A stretch of 64,000 nucleotides of DNA, taken from assembly GCA_017465865.1 (NCBI GenBank), contig JAFTVF010000012.1, positions 1 to 64,000 on the forward strand. The letters run 5' to 3'. Below the pieces are notes generated by a model, which was given only the letters and a program-made list of their open reading frames with translations, had not been told where the DNA came from and searched no databases. Shown here piece by piece: positions 16,891 through 26,599 of this stretch (position 1 is the first letter of the stretch; each line of letters opens with the position of its first letter). Made by a program: the position numbers and the translations under genes. The DNA comes from Clostridia bacterium (GTDB taxonomy: Bacteria; Bacillota; Clostridia; Christensenellales; Borkfalkiaceae).

Positions 16891-18822
16891 ATGGGCTATA
16901 CGATAGCGCAAAAAATCATAAAAAACCACCTTGTCTGCGGAGAGATGACCGCGGGCAAGGAGATCGGCTTGAAGATCGATCAGACCCTCACGCAGGACGC
17001 GACGGGTACGATGGCGTATCTTCAATTCGAGGCGATGGGGATCGATCGGGTAAAAACCGAGCTTTCCGTCGCGTATATCGATCATAACACCTTGCAGGCG
17101 GGCTTTGAAAACGCCGACGACCACCGTTATATCCAAACGGTTACGAAAAAACACGGTATCCGTTTTTCCCGTCCCGGGAACGGTATCTGCCATCAAGTAC
17201 ATTTAGAGCGGTTCTCTAAGCCCGGCAAAACGCTCATCGGCTCGGATAGCCACACCCCGACGGCGGGCGGTATCGGTATGCTCGGTATGGGCGCGGGCGG
17301 TTTGGACGTTGCCGTGGCGATGGGCGGCGGTACGTATTATATCACCATGCCGAAAATGATCAAGGTGAACCTCGTCGGTAAACTTTCCGATTACGTCGGC
17401 GCGAAAGATATCATTTTAGAAGTCTTGCGCCTACTCGGCGTAAAAGGCGGCGTGGGCGCGATCGTGGAATACGCGGGCGAGGGCGTGAAAACTCTGTCTG
17501 TGCCCCAGCGCGCGACGATTACGAATATGGGCGCGGAGCTTGGCGCGACCAGCTCCATCTTCCCCTCGGACGAGATCACGAAAGCGTTCTTAAAAGCCGA
17601 GGGCAGAGAGGAGGACTATACCGAGCTTTCCTCGGATGCGGATGCGGTATACGATGCGGAATACACGGTGGATTTAAGCTCGCTCCGTCCTTTGGCGGCT
17701 TGTCCGCATAGCCCCGATAACGTGAAATCGGTATCCGAATTATCGGGAATGCCGATCAGTCAGGTCTGTATCGGCTCGTGTACCAACTCGTCCATGCAGG
17801 ATATGCTGACGGTGGCGGCGATGCTCAAAGGCAAGACGGTGCATCCAAACGTCAGTCTGTCCATTTCCCCCGGCTCGAAACAGGTGTATACGATGCTCGC
17901 AGAATGCGGCGCGCTTGCCGACCTTATCAACGCGGGTGCGCGTATCCTCGAATGTGCTTGCGGTCCTTGTATCGGTATGGGCTTCTCGCCCAAATCGGCA
18001 GGTGTGAGCCTGCGTACTTTTAATAGAAACTTCCTTGCCCGCAGCGGCACGGCGGACGCGCAGGTGTACCTCGTTTCCCCCGAAACGGCGGCGGCTTCGG
18101 CGGTGGCGGGCGTATTCACCGACCCGACGACTCTCGGCGTTGCGCCGAAAATCGAAATGCCCACGGCGTTCAAGATCAACGACAACCTGATCGAAATGCC
18201 CGCGCCCGTTTCGGAAATGGACGAAGTAACCGTCGAACGCGGTCCGAATATCAAACCCATTCCCGTCGGCAAAGCGCCTGAAAAGGATTTGCGCTGTGAA
18301 CTCATCTTAAAAGTCGGCGACGATATCACCACCGACCATATCATGCCCGCGGGTACGAAAGTATTACCCTACCGCTCGAACGTGCCGAAACTTTCGGAAT
18401 TCTGTTTCACCGTCTGCGATCAGGATTTCCCCGCTCGCGCGAAAGCGAAAGGCGGCGGCGTGATCCTCGGCGGCGCGAACTACGGGCAGGGTTCTTCCCG
18501 CGAACACGCGGCGCTCGTGCCCTTGTATCTGGGTGTCAAAGCGGTGGTTGCAAAGAGCTTTGCGCGTATCCACGTCGCGAATTTAATCAACTTCGGTATC
18601 GTGCCGATGACCCTTGAAAATCCCGACGATTACGACGGGTTTGCCGAGGGCGACGAGCTGGAAATTCAGGGCTTTGCGGAAGCGGTCGCGGGGTCGGACG
18701 AAGCGACGCTCGTCAATAAAACGAACGGAAAAACGGCGAAATTGCAGTTGAATTTGTCTGCTCGGCAACGGGAAATGCTGCTTGCGGGCGGGTGCTTGAA
18801 CTATACGAAAAATCAGAGGTGA
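16891..18822 (+). CDS. Aconitate hydratase
   Basis: 643 aa. Cluster ligands are visible as GSCTNSS and CACGPCIGMG, with the [4Fe-4S] cluster expected at the active site. The C-terminal swivel domain has GGANYGQGSSREHAAL, and SDSHTPTAGGIGMLGMGAGG lies in the N-terminal third. The length matches the shorter bacterial aconitases of the LeuC/AcnA superfamily. It converts citrate to isocitrate between its operon neighbours. I chose the ATG at 16891 behind GGAGAGAGG. Confidence 0.92.
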   Translation: MGYTIAQKIIKNHLVCGEMTAGKEIGLKIDQTLTQDATGTMAYLQFEAMGIDRVKTELSVAYIDHNTLQAGFENADDHRYIQTVTKKHGIRFSRPGNGICHQVHLERFSKPGKTLIGSDSHTPTAGGIGMLGMGAGGLDVAVAMGGGTYYITMPKMIKVNLVGKLSDYVGAKDIILEVLRLLGVKGGVGAIVEYAGEGVKTLSVPQRATITNMGAELGATSSIFPSDEITKAFLKAEGREEDYTELSSDADAVYDAEYTVDLSSLRPLAACPHSPDNVKSVSELSGMPISQVCIGSCTNSSMQDMLTVAAMLKGKTVHPNVSLSISPGSKQVYTMLAECGALADLINAGARILECACGPCIGMGFSPKSAGVSLRTFNRNFLARSGTADAQVYLVSPETAAASAVAGVFTDPTTLGVAPKIEMPTAFKINDNLIEMPAPVSEMDEVTVERGPNIKPIPVGKAPEKDLRCELILKVGDDITTDHIMPAGTKVLPYRSNVPKLSEFCFTVCDQDFPARAKAKGGGVILGGANYGQGSSREHAALVPLYLGVKAVVAKSFARIHVANLINFGIVPMTLENPDDYDGFAEGDELEIQGFAEAVAGSDEATLVNKTNGKTAKLQLNLSARQREMLLAGGCLNYTKNQR

Positions 18823-18828
18823 AAGAAG

Positions 18829-20004
18829 ATGGAAAAGGCAGAATACAAAGCGCAGCTCGACGCTGCGTGTGAAAAATTCAGAAAACTCATGGCGGATCAG
18901 CTCACGCGCGTAGAGGATATGAAAGCGCAGGGCGATTTCGTGGATTATAGCGCGCTGGATTGTATCAAGATCGGCGTATGCGGCGGCGACGGGATCGGTC
19001 CGATCATTTCCGCGCAGGCAAGACGGGTGCTGGAATTTATCCTTGCCGATCTCGTGAAAGCGGGTAAGGTGGAATTTAAGGATATCGAGGGCTTGACGAT
19101 CGAAAACCGTATCGCCAAGGGCAAAGCGATCCCCGACGACGTTATGGAGGAGCTGAAATCCTGTCATATCATTTTGAAAGGCCCGACGACCACTCCTCAA
19201 AAGGGCAGCGGTATGCCGAATATCGAATCGGCGAACGTCGCGATGCGAAAGGCGCTTGATTTGTTTGCGAATATCCGTCCCGTGAAAGTCCCCGAAGAGG
19301 GAATCAACTGGACGATCTTCCGCGAGAATACCGAGGGCGGTTACGCAATCGGCTCATCGGGCTTTAATATCACCGAGGATTTGGCGGTGGATTTCACGGT
19401 AACGACCAAACAAGGCTCTGACCGTATCGCGCGGCTCGCGTACGATTACGCGCATAAGAACGGCTTCAAACGGGTGTCCCTCGTTACGAAAGCGAACGTT
19501 ATCAAGACGACGGACGGGAATTTCCTCGAAGATTGCCACAAGGTCGGGGATCTGTACCCCGATATCGTAACCGACGAATGGTATGCGGATATCATGACGG
19601 CGAAGCTCGTCGATACCAAACGCCGTCGGGATTTTCAGGTATTGCTGTTGCCGAATTTATACGGCGATATCATCTCCGACGAGGCGGCGGAATTCCAAGG
19701 CGGCGTAGGCACGGCGGGCTGTGCGAATATCGGTAAGAAATACGCGATGTTCGAGGCGATCCACGGCAGCGCGCCCCGTATGATTACCGAGGGACGGGGC
19801 AAGTACGCCGACCCTTGCTCGATGCTCCGCGCTTGCGTAATGCTGTTGTCGCATATCGGCTTGCAGGACAGAGCAGACAAGCTCGAACGCGCGCTGGATA
19901 TCTGTATGTTCGAGGAAAAGAAATTCACGATCACGGGCAGAAACACGGGCGCGACCTGCGACGAGTTCGGCGATTATGTGATGCAGACTTTACAGAGCTT
20001 ATAA
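18829..20004 (+). CDS. Isocitrate dehydrogenase
   Basis: 391 aa, isocitrate/isopropylmalate dehydrogenase family. GVCGGDGIGP starts the Rossmann-like core, FRENTEGGYAIGSS is the substrate loop, DEAAEFQGGVGTAGCANIG contains metal-binding acids, and AIHGSAP follows. An extra helical N-terminus of about 45 residues precedes the core. It would oxidise isocitrate to 2-oxoglutarate, completing the branch. NAD versus NADP use cannot be decided safely. It starts 6 bp after the aconitase stop and ends at a terminator. Confidence 0.9.
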   Translation: MEKAEYKAQLDAACEKFRKLMADQLTRVEDMKAQGDFVDYSALDCIKIGVCGGDGIGPIISAQARRVLEFILADLVKAGKVEFKDIEGLTIENRIAKGKAIPDDVMEELKSCHIILKGPTTTPQKGSGMPNIESANVAMRKALDLFANIRPVKVPEEGINWTIFRENTEGGYAIGSSGFNITEDLAVDFTVTTKQGSDRIARLAYDYAHKNGFKRVSLVTKANVIKTTDGNFLEDCHKVGDLYPDIVTDEWYADIMTAKLVDTKRRRDFQVLLLPNLYGDIISDEAAEFQGGVGTAGCANIGKKYAMFEAIHGSAPRMITEGRGKYADPCSMLRACVMLLSHIGLQDRADKLERALDICMFEEKKFTITGRNTGATCDEFGDYVMQTLQSL

Positions 20005-20018
20005 TATCGATTGAAAAG

Positions 20019-20047
20019 ATCCTCCTGAAAAACAGGTAGGATTTTTT
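20019..20047 (+). terminator. Terminator of citrate branch operon
   Basis: ATCCTCCTG and CAGGTAGGAT form a stem with a small bulge and an A5 loop, followed by T6. Confidence 0.75.
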
Positions 20048-20058
20048 CTTTGAAACAC

Positions 20059-20087
20059 TTTACAGAAGACTTTTTTTGTGCTATAAT
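20059..20087 (+). promoter_or_regulatory. Sigma-A promoter of membrane protein genes
   Basis: TTTACA, 17-bp spacer, TATAAT, 18 bp before the start codon at 20106. Confidence 0.8.
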
Positions 20088-20105
20088 TTGAAGAGAGGAA
20101 ATATT

Positions 20106-20933
20106 ATGAAGTATACGTTACAATCCGGAAAATACATTTTCAAAAATTTCCCGTACGTGTTTGCGTTCGCGTTGCTGCCCGCGGTGTTTTTATCCATTTC
20201 CACGGACAAAGGCGCGCTGACCGCGGTTTTGGGCGCGTTTTTCCAAGGACGGCTGTCAAGTTGGACTTTCACGGAACTCTTCCGTGCGATCTCCGTGCTC
20301 AATTTCGGGTCTTGGCAATCCATCGTATTCGGGCTGATCGGGATACTCGTCGCCGTGCCGTGCGTGGCGTTGATGACGGCGCTGCTCGAAAAGCATTTCC
20401 GTATCGGGAAAAGGACCTTCAACGGGCTTTGGTCGAAGCTCAACGATAATTTTATATCCACCTGCGGTTTTGCGGTGCTCCTCGTACTCATCTACGAAAT
20501 TTGGGCGTTGATCGCCGCCGCGATCCTGTTCTTTATCTCGCGGTTGGGGATAGAGCTCCTCGCGTATATCCTAACGGTCGCGTTTTTGCTTGGATTGCAT
20601 TTCGTGTTGCTGTATATCGTCGGCACGGTCTATTTGTGGCTGCCGTGTATGCAGATCACGGGGTTCAGAGCCTTGGAAGCATTGCATTATTCCTATCAGC
20701 TGATCCTGCCCGTCAGGTGGCGGATACTCGGCGGTCAGGCGTTTTTCCTGTTGCTAGCGGAAGCGCTCATCTGCGTTTGCGCTTGGTATATACAGACCTC
20801 GCTCGTGTTTATGCTGATCACGACGGCGCTGTACGCGTTTTTGATCATGCTTTTCTGCGTAAGAATGGAGGTGGCGTATTTCGACCGCGACCACATTCAG
20901 CGCGCTGATCTTACCTATTACTATCAAAGATAA
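20106..20933 (+). CDS. Polytopic membrane protein, unknown
   Basis: 275 aa; not recognised. About six hydrophobic segments are visible (for example YVFAFALLPAVFL, VFGLIGILVAVPCVALM, LLVLIYEIWALIAAAILFF, LLGLHFVLLYIVGTVYLWL). The C-terminus is charged (MEVAYFDRDHIQRADLTYYY). GAGAGGAA precedes the ATG. It resembles in plan the next protein, 15 bp downstream, so the two may form a heteromeric membrane unit. No conserved catalytic motif is visible. Confidence 0.75.
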   Translation: MKYTLQSGKYIFKNFPYVFAFALLPAVFLSISTDKGALTAVLGAFFQGRLSSWTFTELFRAISVLNFGSWQSIVFGLIGILVAVPCVALMTALLEKHFRIGKRTFNGLWSKLNDNFISTCGFAVLLVLIYEIWALIAAAILFFISRLGIELLAYILTVAFLLGLHFVLLYIVGTVYLWLPCMQITGFRALEALHYSYQLILPVRWRILGGQAFFLLLAEALICVCAWYIQTSLVFMLITTALYAFLIMLFCVRMEVAYFDRDHIQRADLTYYYQR

Positions 20934-20948
20934 CGGAGGGGAAAGAAT

Positions 20949-21959
20949 ATGCGTTTTCGTAACAGTCTGCGACTGCTCATGGAAAACTTCAAACACGTTT
21001 ATAAGATCTTACTGTATCAGCTCGTCGTATCGCTGATCGCGACGGCGCTGTGCTGTGCGTTCGTGTTGCCCGAGCTTATGGATATCTGGCACAGCGAAGC
21101 GGTGCAGGGGCTTATCCGTAACTCTAAGGCGTTCATCAAAGCCTTTCTCGCGGCAAGCGCCACCGACCTGCAAGCCCTCAAAGGCTCGATCTTCGGCGAA
21201 GGCGGTTCTGTGGAACAGATCGGAGCGTTGCTTTCGTCGATGGCAACGGAGATCACTTGGACGTGTATCGGCGTTGCGCTCGTCTATCTTGTCAAACGCT
21301 TCGTGGAAACGCTTTGCTATTTCGCGGTGGGCAGTACGCTGAACGACAAAATGTCCACGTACGCGGAAACGCCGTTTTCGTCGGCGTACGTAGCAAACCT
21401 CGGCAAAGCAAGCGTTTACGCGGCTGTGTACGTGCCCGTGGTATTCCTGTTCGACGCGTTGACGATCGCGGTATGCTGCTTGATTTTATCGGTATTGCCT
21501 ATCTTTACCGCGCTGTTCGTGTGTATGACCTTGATCGTGGTATGTCAGTCTTTGAAGCTGACCTTTACCAATCTTTGGATGCCCGCGATGACGGTGGATA
21601 ACAAGCGGTTTTTGGAAGCCGTGCGCTATGCGAACAAGCGAGAGAAGAAACAGCGTTTGAAGATTTTTTCCACCTATCTCGTTACCGTGTATATCGTCAT
21701 TATCTTTAACGTAATGGCGGCGCTGTTCACGTTCGGTAGCGCGCTTCTGATCACCGTACCCGCCTCGTATTTCCTGTACATTTGCGAGCAGTACGTCAAC
21801 TACTACACGATGAAAGGCAAGAAATATTTCTTGACCTATGAAAAGATCGCAACCAACCCCGACCACGGCGACAGCGAGCATTTCTTCGACTATATCGAGG
21901 ATTCGCCCGAACCGCAAACCAAAGAACGAGAAAACGATAGTAAAAATTTAGAGGAGTGA
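20949..21959 (+). CDS. Polytopic membrane protein, unknown
   Basis: 336 aa; not recognised. Segments include LLYQLVVSLIATALCCAFVL near the N-terminus, a central soluble stretch (about 55-95), then AALVYL-like and FLFDALTIAVCCLILSVLP helices, and a long acidic C-terminal tail (HFFDYIEDSPEPQTKERE). It begins MRFRNSLRLLMENFKHVYKI, a layout similar to the upstream protein. GGAGGGG precedes the start. The stop is 3 bp from the phosphohexomutase start, suggesting translational coupling. Confidence 0.75.
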   Translation: MRFRNSLRLLMENFKHVYKILLYQLVVSLIATALCCAFVLPELMDIWHSEAVQGLIRNSKAFIKAFLAASATDLQALKGSIFGEGGSVEQIGALLSSMATEITWTCIGVALVYLVKRFVETLCYFAVGSTLNDKMSTYAETPFSSAYVANLGKASVYAAVYVPVVFLFDALTIAVCCLILSVLPIFTALFVCMTLIVVCQSLKLTFTNLWMPAMTVDNKRFLEAVRYANKREKKQRLKIFSTYLVTVYIVIIFNVMAALFTFGSALLITVPASYFLYICEQYVNYYTMKGKKYFLTYEKIATNPDHGDSEHFFDYIEDSPEPQTKERENDSKNLEE

Positions 21960-21961
21960 AT

Positions 21962-23680
21962 ATGGATTATCGCGTAAATTATGAAAAATGGCTGAGCGAC
22001 CCCCGACTTTGCGAAGAGGGAAAACAAGAACTTGCAAGCGTAGCAAACGACGAGAAAACGCTGGAATACCGTTTCGGCGGTGAAATGGAATTCGGTACGG
22101 CGGGTATGCGCGGGATCATCGGCTACGGCGTGAATATGATGAACGTATACACGGTACGCCGCGCCACGCAAGGTCTTGCGGAATGGATCAAGAGCCTTGG
22201 AAAAGCGGAAATGTCGCGCGGGGTAGTCATCTCATACGACACGCGCAGAAAATCGGAGGCGTTTGCGCGGGCAACGGCGGGCGTGCTTGCGAAAAACGGT
22301 ATAAAAGCCTATCTTTTCAGCGAAGTACATCCCGTGCCTATGCTTTCCTACGCGGTGCGGTACTTAAAAACGATCGCGGGCGTTATGATCACCGCCAGCC
22401 ACAACCCCAAGGAATACAATGGCTATAAGGTATACGGCGAGGACGGCGCGCAGATGTCGCCCGAGGACACCGCAAAAGTCGTTTCGTATATCGACGGGAT
22501 CACCGATTACCTTTCGGTGGAAAGCGACGAGAACAGCCCCTTGATCGTGCCCGTGCCCGAGAGCCTCGACGCGGATTATATTGAAGAGCTTTCCGCGCTC
22601 ACGCTGTCGGAGGAAGCGGTGAAACAATGCGGCGCAAGCCTGAAACTCGTGTATACCCCCGTCCACGGCAGCGGATATATCCCCGTTATGACGATCCTCA
22701 AAAAGCTGGGTATCAACGTTACCGTCGTCGAGGAACAGACGAAGAAAGACACCGAGTTCTCCACCGTCAAAGTCCCTAATCCCGAGTTCAAGGAAACCCT
22801 GTCTATGGGTATTGCGCTCGCGAACAAAATCAACGCCGACGTGGTATTCGGTACGGACCCCGACTCCGACCGTTTGGGCGTTGCGCTCAAAGACGAAAAG
22901 GGCGAGTTCGTCGCGCTTTCGGGAAACCAAGTAGGTATTCTCCTGCTCGACTATATCCTCACCCGCCTTGCCGAAGACAAGGCAATGCCGAAGAACGCGG
23001 CGGTCGTAAAATCGTTCGTAACGACGGGTATGGCAAAGGCGCTGTGCGACGATCACGGCGTGGCACTGTACGAAACGCCCGTCGGGTTTAAGTTCATCGG
23101 GGAAAAGATCAAGCAGTGGGAAAAGGACGGCAAGCATACCTATATTTTCGGTTTCGAAGAATCCTGCGGGTATCTTCGCGGTACGCACGCAAGGGATAAA
23201 GACGCGGTCGTGGCTTCTATGCTCTGCGCGGAAATGGTCTGCTACTATACCTATATCGGCAAGACGGTATACGGCAGATTGCAGGAAATCTATGCAAAAT
23301 ACGGCTTCGTGCTCGACAAAAACGTTTCCGTGCAATATTCGGGCTTGAACGCGATGAAAGAGATGAACGCCGTGGTAGACGGCTTGAAATCGATAAAAGT
23401 AACGGATTTTGCAGGGATAAAAGTACAGGCGATCCGCGATTACAGCGCGGCAAAACGCACCGCGGCGGACGGTACGGTTACGGAAATGGATATCCCCAAA
23501 TGCAACTGCGTGTATTACGAGCTGGACGGCGGTTCGTTCGTCTGCGTACGCCCGTCGGGCACGGAACCCAAGCTCAAAATCTACTATTCGTTAAAAGCCA
23601 AGGACGAGGCTGCGGCAAACGCAAAGCTCGCGGAATTGCAAGCCTCGGTAAACGCTCTGCTCGAAAAAGCGAAAAACTGA
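21962..23680 (+). CDS. Phosphoglucomutase/phosphomannomutase
   Basis: 572 aa, alpha-D-phosphohexomutase. Domain 1 carries the phosphoserine loop MITASHNPKEYNGYK, domain 2 the metal loop DPDSDRLGV, domain 3 the sugar loop GFEESCGYL, and domain 4 the phosphate loop RPSGTEPKLKIYY. The length fits the PgcA/YhxB group that interconverts glucose-1-P and glucose-6-P. AGAGGAG precedes the ATG at 21962. Its context with membrane proteins suggests a supply of sugar phosphate for envelope polymers, which is inference. Confidence 0.92.
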   Translation: MDYRVNYEKWLSDPRLCEEGKQELASVANDEKTLEYRFGGEMEFGTAGMRGIIGYGVNMMNVYTVRRATQGLAEWIKSLGKAEMSRGVVISYDTRRKSEAFARATAGVLAKNGIKAYLFSEVHPVPMLSYAVRYLKTIAGVMITASHNPKEYNGYKVYGEDGAQMSPEDTAKVVSYIDGITDYLSVESDENSPLIVPVPESLDADYIEELSALTLSEEAVKQCGASLKLVYTPVHGSGYIPVMTILKKLGINVTVVEEQTKKDTEFSTVKVPNPEFKETLSMGIALANKINADVVFGTDPDSDRLGVALKDEKGEFVALSGNQVGILLLDYILTRLAEDKAMPKNAAVVKSFVTTGMAKALCDDHGVALYETPVGFKFIGEKIKQWEKDGKHTYIFGFEESCGYLRGTHARDKDAVVASMLCAEMVCYYTYIGKTVYGRLQEIYAKYGFVLDKNVSVQYSGLNAMKEMNAVVDGLKSIKVTDFAGIKVQAIRDYSAAKRTAADGTVTEMDIPKCNCVYYELDGGSFVCVRPSGTEPKLKIYYSLKAKDEAAANAKLAELQASVNALLEKAKN

Positions 23681-23697
23681 TAAGAATTTTTATACCC

Positions 23698-23735
23698 AAG
23701 CAAAAGGCAACCGAAATTTCGGTTGCCTTTTGCTT
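23698..23735. terminator. Terminator after phosphohexomutase
   Basis: AAGCAAAAGGCAACCGAAA and TTTCGGTTGCCTTTTGCTT are perfect 19-bp arms with no loop beyond the tip. Probably works in both directions. Confidence 0.82.
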
Positions 23736-23807
23736 GCGGAAAAATATGTAAAATATTCGTATAAAATTTATGCGAAAGAATACCAAAAAACGGAGAAAGA
23801 TTTTCTA

Positions 23808-23835
23808 TTGAAAACGAAAGAATTTATTGTATAAT
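23808..23835 (+). promoter_or_regulatory. Sigma-A promoter of ROK-nagA operon
   Basis: TTGAAA, 16-bp spacer, TATAAT. The upstream in-frame ATG at 23834 overlaps the -10 box and cannot be used, so translation starts at 23873. Confidence 0.7.
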
Positions 23836-23872
23836 GAAAGACGGAAAAATTTTAAGAGGAGATAACGGTATT

Positions 23873-25243
23873 ATGAGATTGCCCGTATTGGACAAGAATT
23901 TTTATCCTATGATCAAGGCGCTTACCGATTTTGAAGCGGAAGTGCAAAAGAGCGGAAGCTCCGTAAAGGTAACCCTCGTAGCAGAGCGCAGCGGCGGTTA
24001 TAATTACGTGTATACGTATAACGCGCTTGCAGACGGCGTAAACGATGCGCTGAATTTCCGTATCGCGGAGCGTATGGCAAAGACGATTTTATGGGTCGTC
24101 GGCGGTTTCAAGATCTCCGTCGCAGGCAGTAAATCCATTTACGAATACCTGAAAAAAGCGTATACGCTGGATGGGCTTCGCGCGTTCGACGTCGATTTCA
24201 TGAGCGGCGTTTACGAAAGACCTTTCGAGGTAGAATGGTTAGAGGAAAAGGATATCCCCGAGCAGAAAAACGCGTCTATGCGCGTGGGCGGGTATCTGGA
24301 CGGCTGCCGTATCGGTTTCGACGCGGGCGGATCGGACAGAAAGGTCAGCGCGGTGATCGACGGCGAGGTGGTATACAGCGAAGAGGTCGTATGGAATCCC
24401 AAGGTAACGGAAGACCCGACCTATCATTATAACGAGATTTTGACCGCTATGAACACGGCGGCTTCGAAAATGCCCCGCGTGGATGCGATCGGCGTTTCGT
24501 CCGCGGGCGTTTACGTGGATAATAAGATCATGGTCGCTTCTTTGTTCATTAAGGTAGACAAGAGCAAATACGGCGACTACGTAAAGAATATGTACATAAA
24601 CGTCGCGAAAGAAATGGGCGAAAATATCCCTCTGGAAGTGGCGAACGACGGCGACGTAACGGCGCTTGCAGGAGCGATCGATTTGAACGATAACGGCGTG
24701 CTGGGTATCGCTATGGGTACGAGCGAAGCGGTAGGATATATCAATACGCAAGGCGGTATCAACGGCTGGCTGTCCGAGCTTGCGTTCGCGCCCGTAGACT
24801 TCAACGACGGCGCTATGCAGGACGAATGGAGCGGGGATTTCGGCGTAGGCTGTAAATATTTCTCGCAGGACGCGGTGATCAAGCTCGCGGAATACGGCGG
24901 ATTTACCTTTGAAGATGGGTTAACGCCCGCGCAAAAGCTGAAAGTGATCCAAGCGATGATGGAAAAAGACGATCCGCTTGCGAAGCAGATCTACGAGGAT
25001 ATCGGCGTATACCTCGCGCATACGATCCCGTTCTACGCGAAATTCTACGATATCAAGCACATGTTGCTCCTCGGCAGAGTTATGGGCGGTAAAGGCGGAG
25101 ATATCATTCTTGCTACCTGTAAAGAAGTGCTTGCGGCGGAATATCCCGAATTTGCAGGGTTGGACATCGGACTTCCCGACGAAAAGAACCGTCGTGTGGG
25201 TCAGAGTATCGCGGCGGCGTCCTTGCCCGCGACGAAAGCGTAA
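23873..25243 (+). CDS. ROK-family protein with N-terminal extension
   Basis: 456 aa. ROK sugar kinases are usually about 300 aa; here the actin-like core begins only near residue 140 (GFDAGGSDRKVSAVIDGE), then GVSSAGVYV and LEVANDGDVTALAGA. The first 140 residues form a separate domain (VTLVAERSGGYNYVYTY) of unknown function. The ROK zinc cysteines are not evident. The downstream nagA suggests amino-sugar metabolism, possibly as a kinase for GlcNAc or ManNAc. TAAGAGGAG lies upstream of the ATG. Confidence 0.75.
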   Translation: MRLPVLDKNFYPMIKALTDFEAEVQKSGSSVKVTLVAERSGGYNYVYTYNALADGVNDALNFRIAERMAKTILWVVGGFKISVAGSKSIYEYLKKAYTLDGLRAFDVDFMSGVYERPFEVEWLEEKDIPEQKNASMRVGGYLDGCRIGFDAGGSDRKVSAVIDGEVVYSEEVVWNPKVTEDPTYHYNEILTAMNTAASKMPRVDAIGVSSAGVYVDNKIMVASLFIKVDKSKYGDYVKNMYINVAKEMGENIPLEVANDGDVTALAGAIDLNDNGVLGIAMGTSEAVGYINTQGGINGWLSELAFAPVDFNDGAMQDEWSGDFGVGCKYFSQDAVIKLAEYGGFTFEDGLTPAQKLKVIQAMMEKDDPLAKQIYEDIGVYLAHTIPFYAKFYDIKHMLLLGRVMGGKGGDIILATCKEVLAAEYPEFAGLDIGLPDEKNRRVGQSIAAASLPATKA

Positions 25244-25261
25244 CGGAGCGTAAAAACGGCT

Positions 25262-26410
25262 ATGAAATCTTTCAAAAACGCCATCGTCTACGTAGAGGGC
25301 GAGGGCTTAAAAAAATGCACGGTCTGCTTTGACGAAAAAATAGAGAAAATTTCCCGTTGCGCGGACAAGAACGCGGAAACGATCGAATTGCCCGAGGATG
25401 CTATCGTATTGCCGGGGTTTGTCGATCAGCATATCCACGGCGCAGGTGGCAGCGACGGTATGGACGGCACGGTAGAGGATATCGCGGTTATCGCAAATAC
25501 GATCGCGGCGGAGGGTACGACCTCGTTCCTCGTAACGACAATGACCCAAAGCCCCGAAAATATCACCAAGGCCTTGCAGGCGGTGAAAGCCTATCGCGAA
25601 GCGGATAAAAAAGACGGCGCGCGGGTAGTGGGCGTTCATCTCGAAGGTCCGTTTATCGCGGCGAAGCACAAGGGCGCGCAGCCTCTCGAATACATAAGCG
25701 AGCCGAATATTGAAGTATTTGACGGCTATAACGCGGCGAGCGGTAATTGCATTAAAATCGTAACGCTTGCACCCGAAGTAGAGGGCGCGGAAGCCTTTAT
25801 CCGTCATCTGACGGAAACGGGCGTGGTTGCCTCGATCGGGCACACCGACGCGAAATTTGCGGATATCGAAAAAGCGGTTTCCGTCGGCGCGAGCAACGTA
25901 ACGCATACCTATAACGCGCAAACGGCGCTCCATCACCGCGAGATCGGTACGGTGGGAAGCGCCATGCTGATAGACGAATTGAATTGCGAGCTGATCGCGG
26001 ATACGATCCACGTTTCCGTGCCCGCGATGCGCTTGCTCGTCAAGAATAAGCCTTTGGACAAACTCACGCTCATCACCGACGCAATGCGCGCAAAGGGTAT
26101 TCCCGACGGTGTGAGCGAGCTGGGCGGTCAAACGGTGTACGTGAAAAACGGCGAAGCCCGTCTTGCGGACGGCACGCTGGCAGGCAGCGTATTGCGTATG
26201 AACCGCGCGGTGCAGAACCTCGTGGAAAAGGTCGGCGTGCCTTTCACGCAAGCGGTAGACTGCGCGACGATCAATCCCGCGAAGAACTTGAAGATCGACG
26301 ACGAAGTCGGCAGTATCAAAGTCGGCAAACGCGCCGATTTCACGGTGCTGAATAAAAATTACGACGTGCTGATGACCGTTCGCGGTGGCAATATCGTATA
26401 CAAAGCATAA
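25262..26410 (+). CDS. nagA: N-acetylglucosamine-6-phosphate deacetylase
   Basis: 382 aa, amidohydrolase fold. Motifs: LPGFVDQHIHGAGG (first metal His pair), VVGVHLEGPFI (metal Glu), IGHTDA, THTYNAQTALHHREIG and the catalytic Asp in LITDAM. It releases acetate from GlcNAc-6-phosphate to give glucosamine-6-phosphate in the cytoplasm. It lies 18 bp downstream of the ROK gene in one operon. No nagB is in the window. The ribosome site (GGAG, 13 bases upstream) is unusually far away. Confidence 0.93.
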   Translation: MKSFKNAIVYVEGEGLKKCTVCFDEKIEKISRCADKNAETIELPEDAIVLPGFVDQHIHGAGGSDGMDGTVEDIAVIANTIAAEGTTSFLVTTMTQSPENITKALQAVKAYREADKKDGARVVGVHLEGPFIAAKHKGAQPLEYISEPNIEVFDGYNAASGNCIKIVTLAPEVEGAEAFIRHLTETGVVASIGHTDAKFADIEKAVSVGASNVTHTYNAQTALHHREIGTVGSAMLIDELNCELIADTIHVSVPAMRLLVKNKPLDKLTLITDAMRAKGIPDGVSELGGQTVYVKNGEARLADGTLAGSVLRMNRAVQNLVEKVGVPFTQAVDCATINPAKNLKIDDEVGSIKVGKRADFTVLNKNYDVLMTVRGGNIVYKA

Positions 26411-26438
26411 TACAGACTACACTTATTTCCTCTTATTT

Positions 26439-26474
26439 AAGGGCTCGGGCGTTACTGCTCGGGCTCTTTTTTGT
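26439..26474 (+). terminator. Terminator after nagA
   Basis: AAGGGCTCGGGC pairs with GCTCGGGCTCTT through three G-U pairs, followed by T6. The wobble pairs point to function on this strand. Confidence 0.75.
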
Positions 26475-26599
26475 ATTCATAGTCGGACGAAAAAAGACAT
26501 ATGTATAAAAAAGCAGTATTTCGTGGAAAAATTTTTGAAAGGCAGATGAAATACTTCCAAAAAAGAAAAAAATATGTTACAATAGGAGGGAACAGTTTG

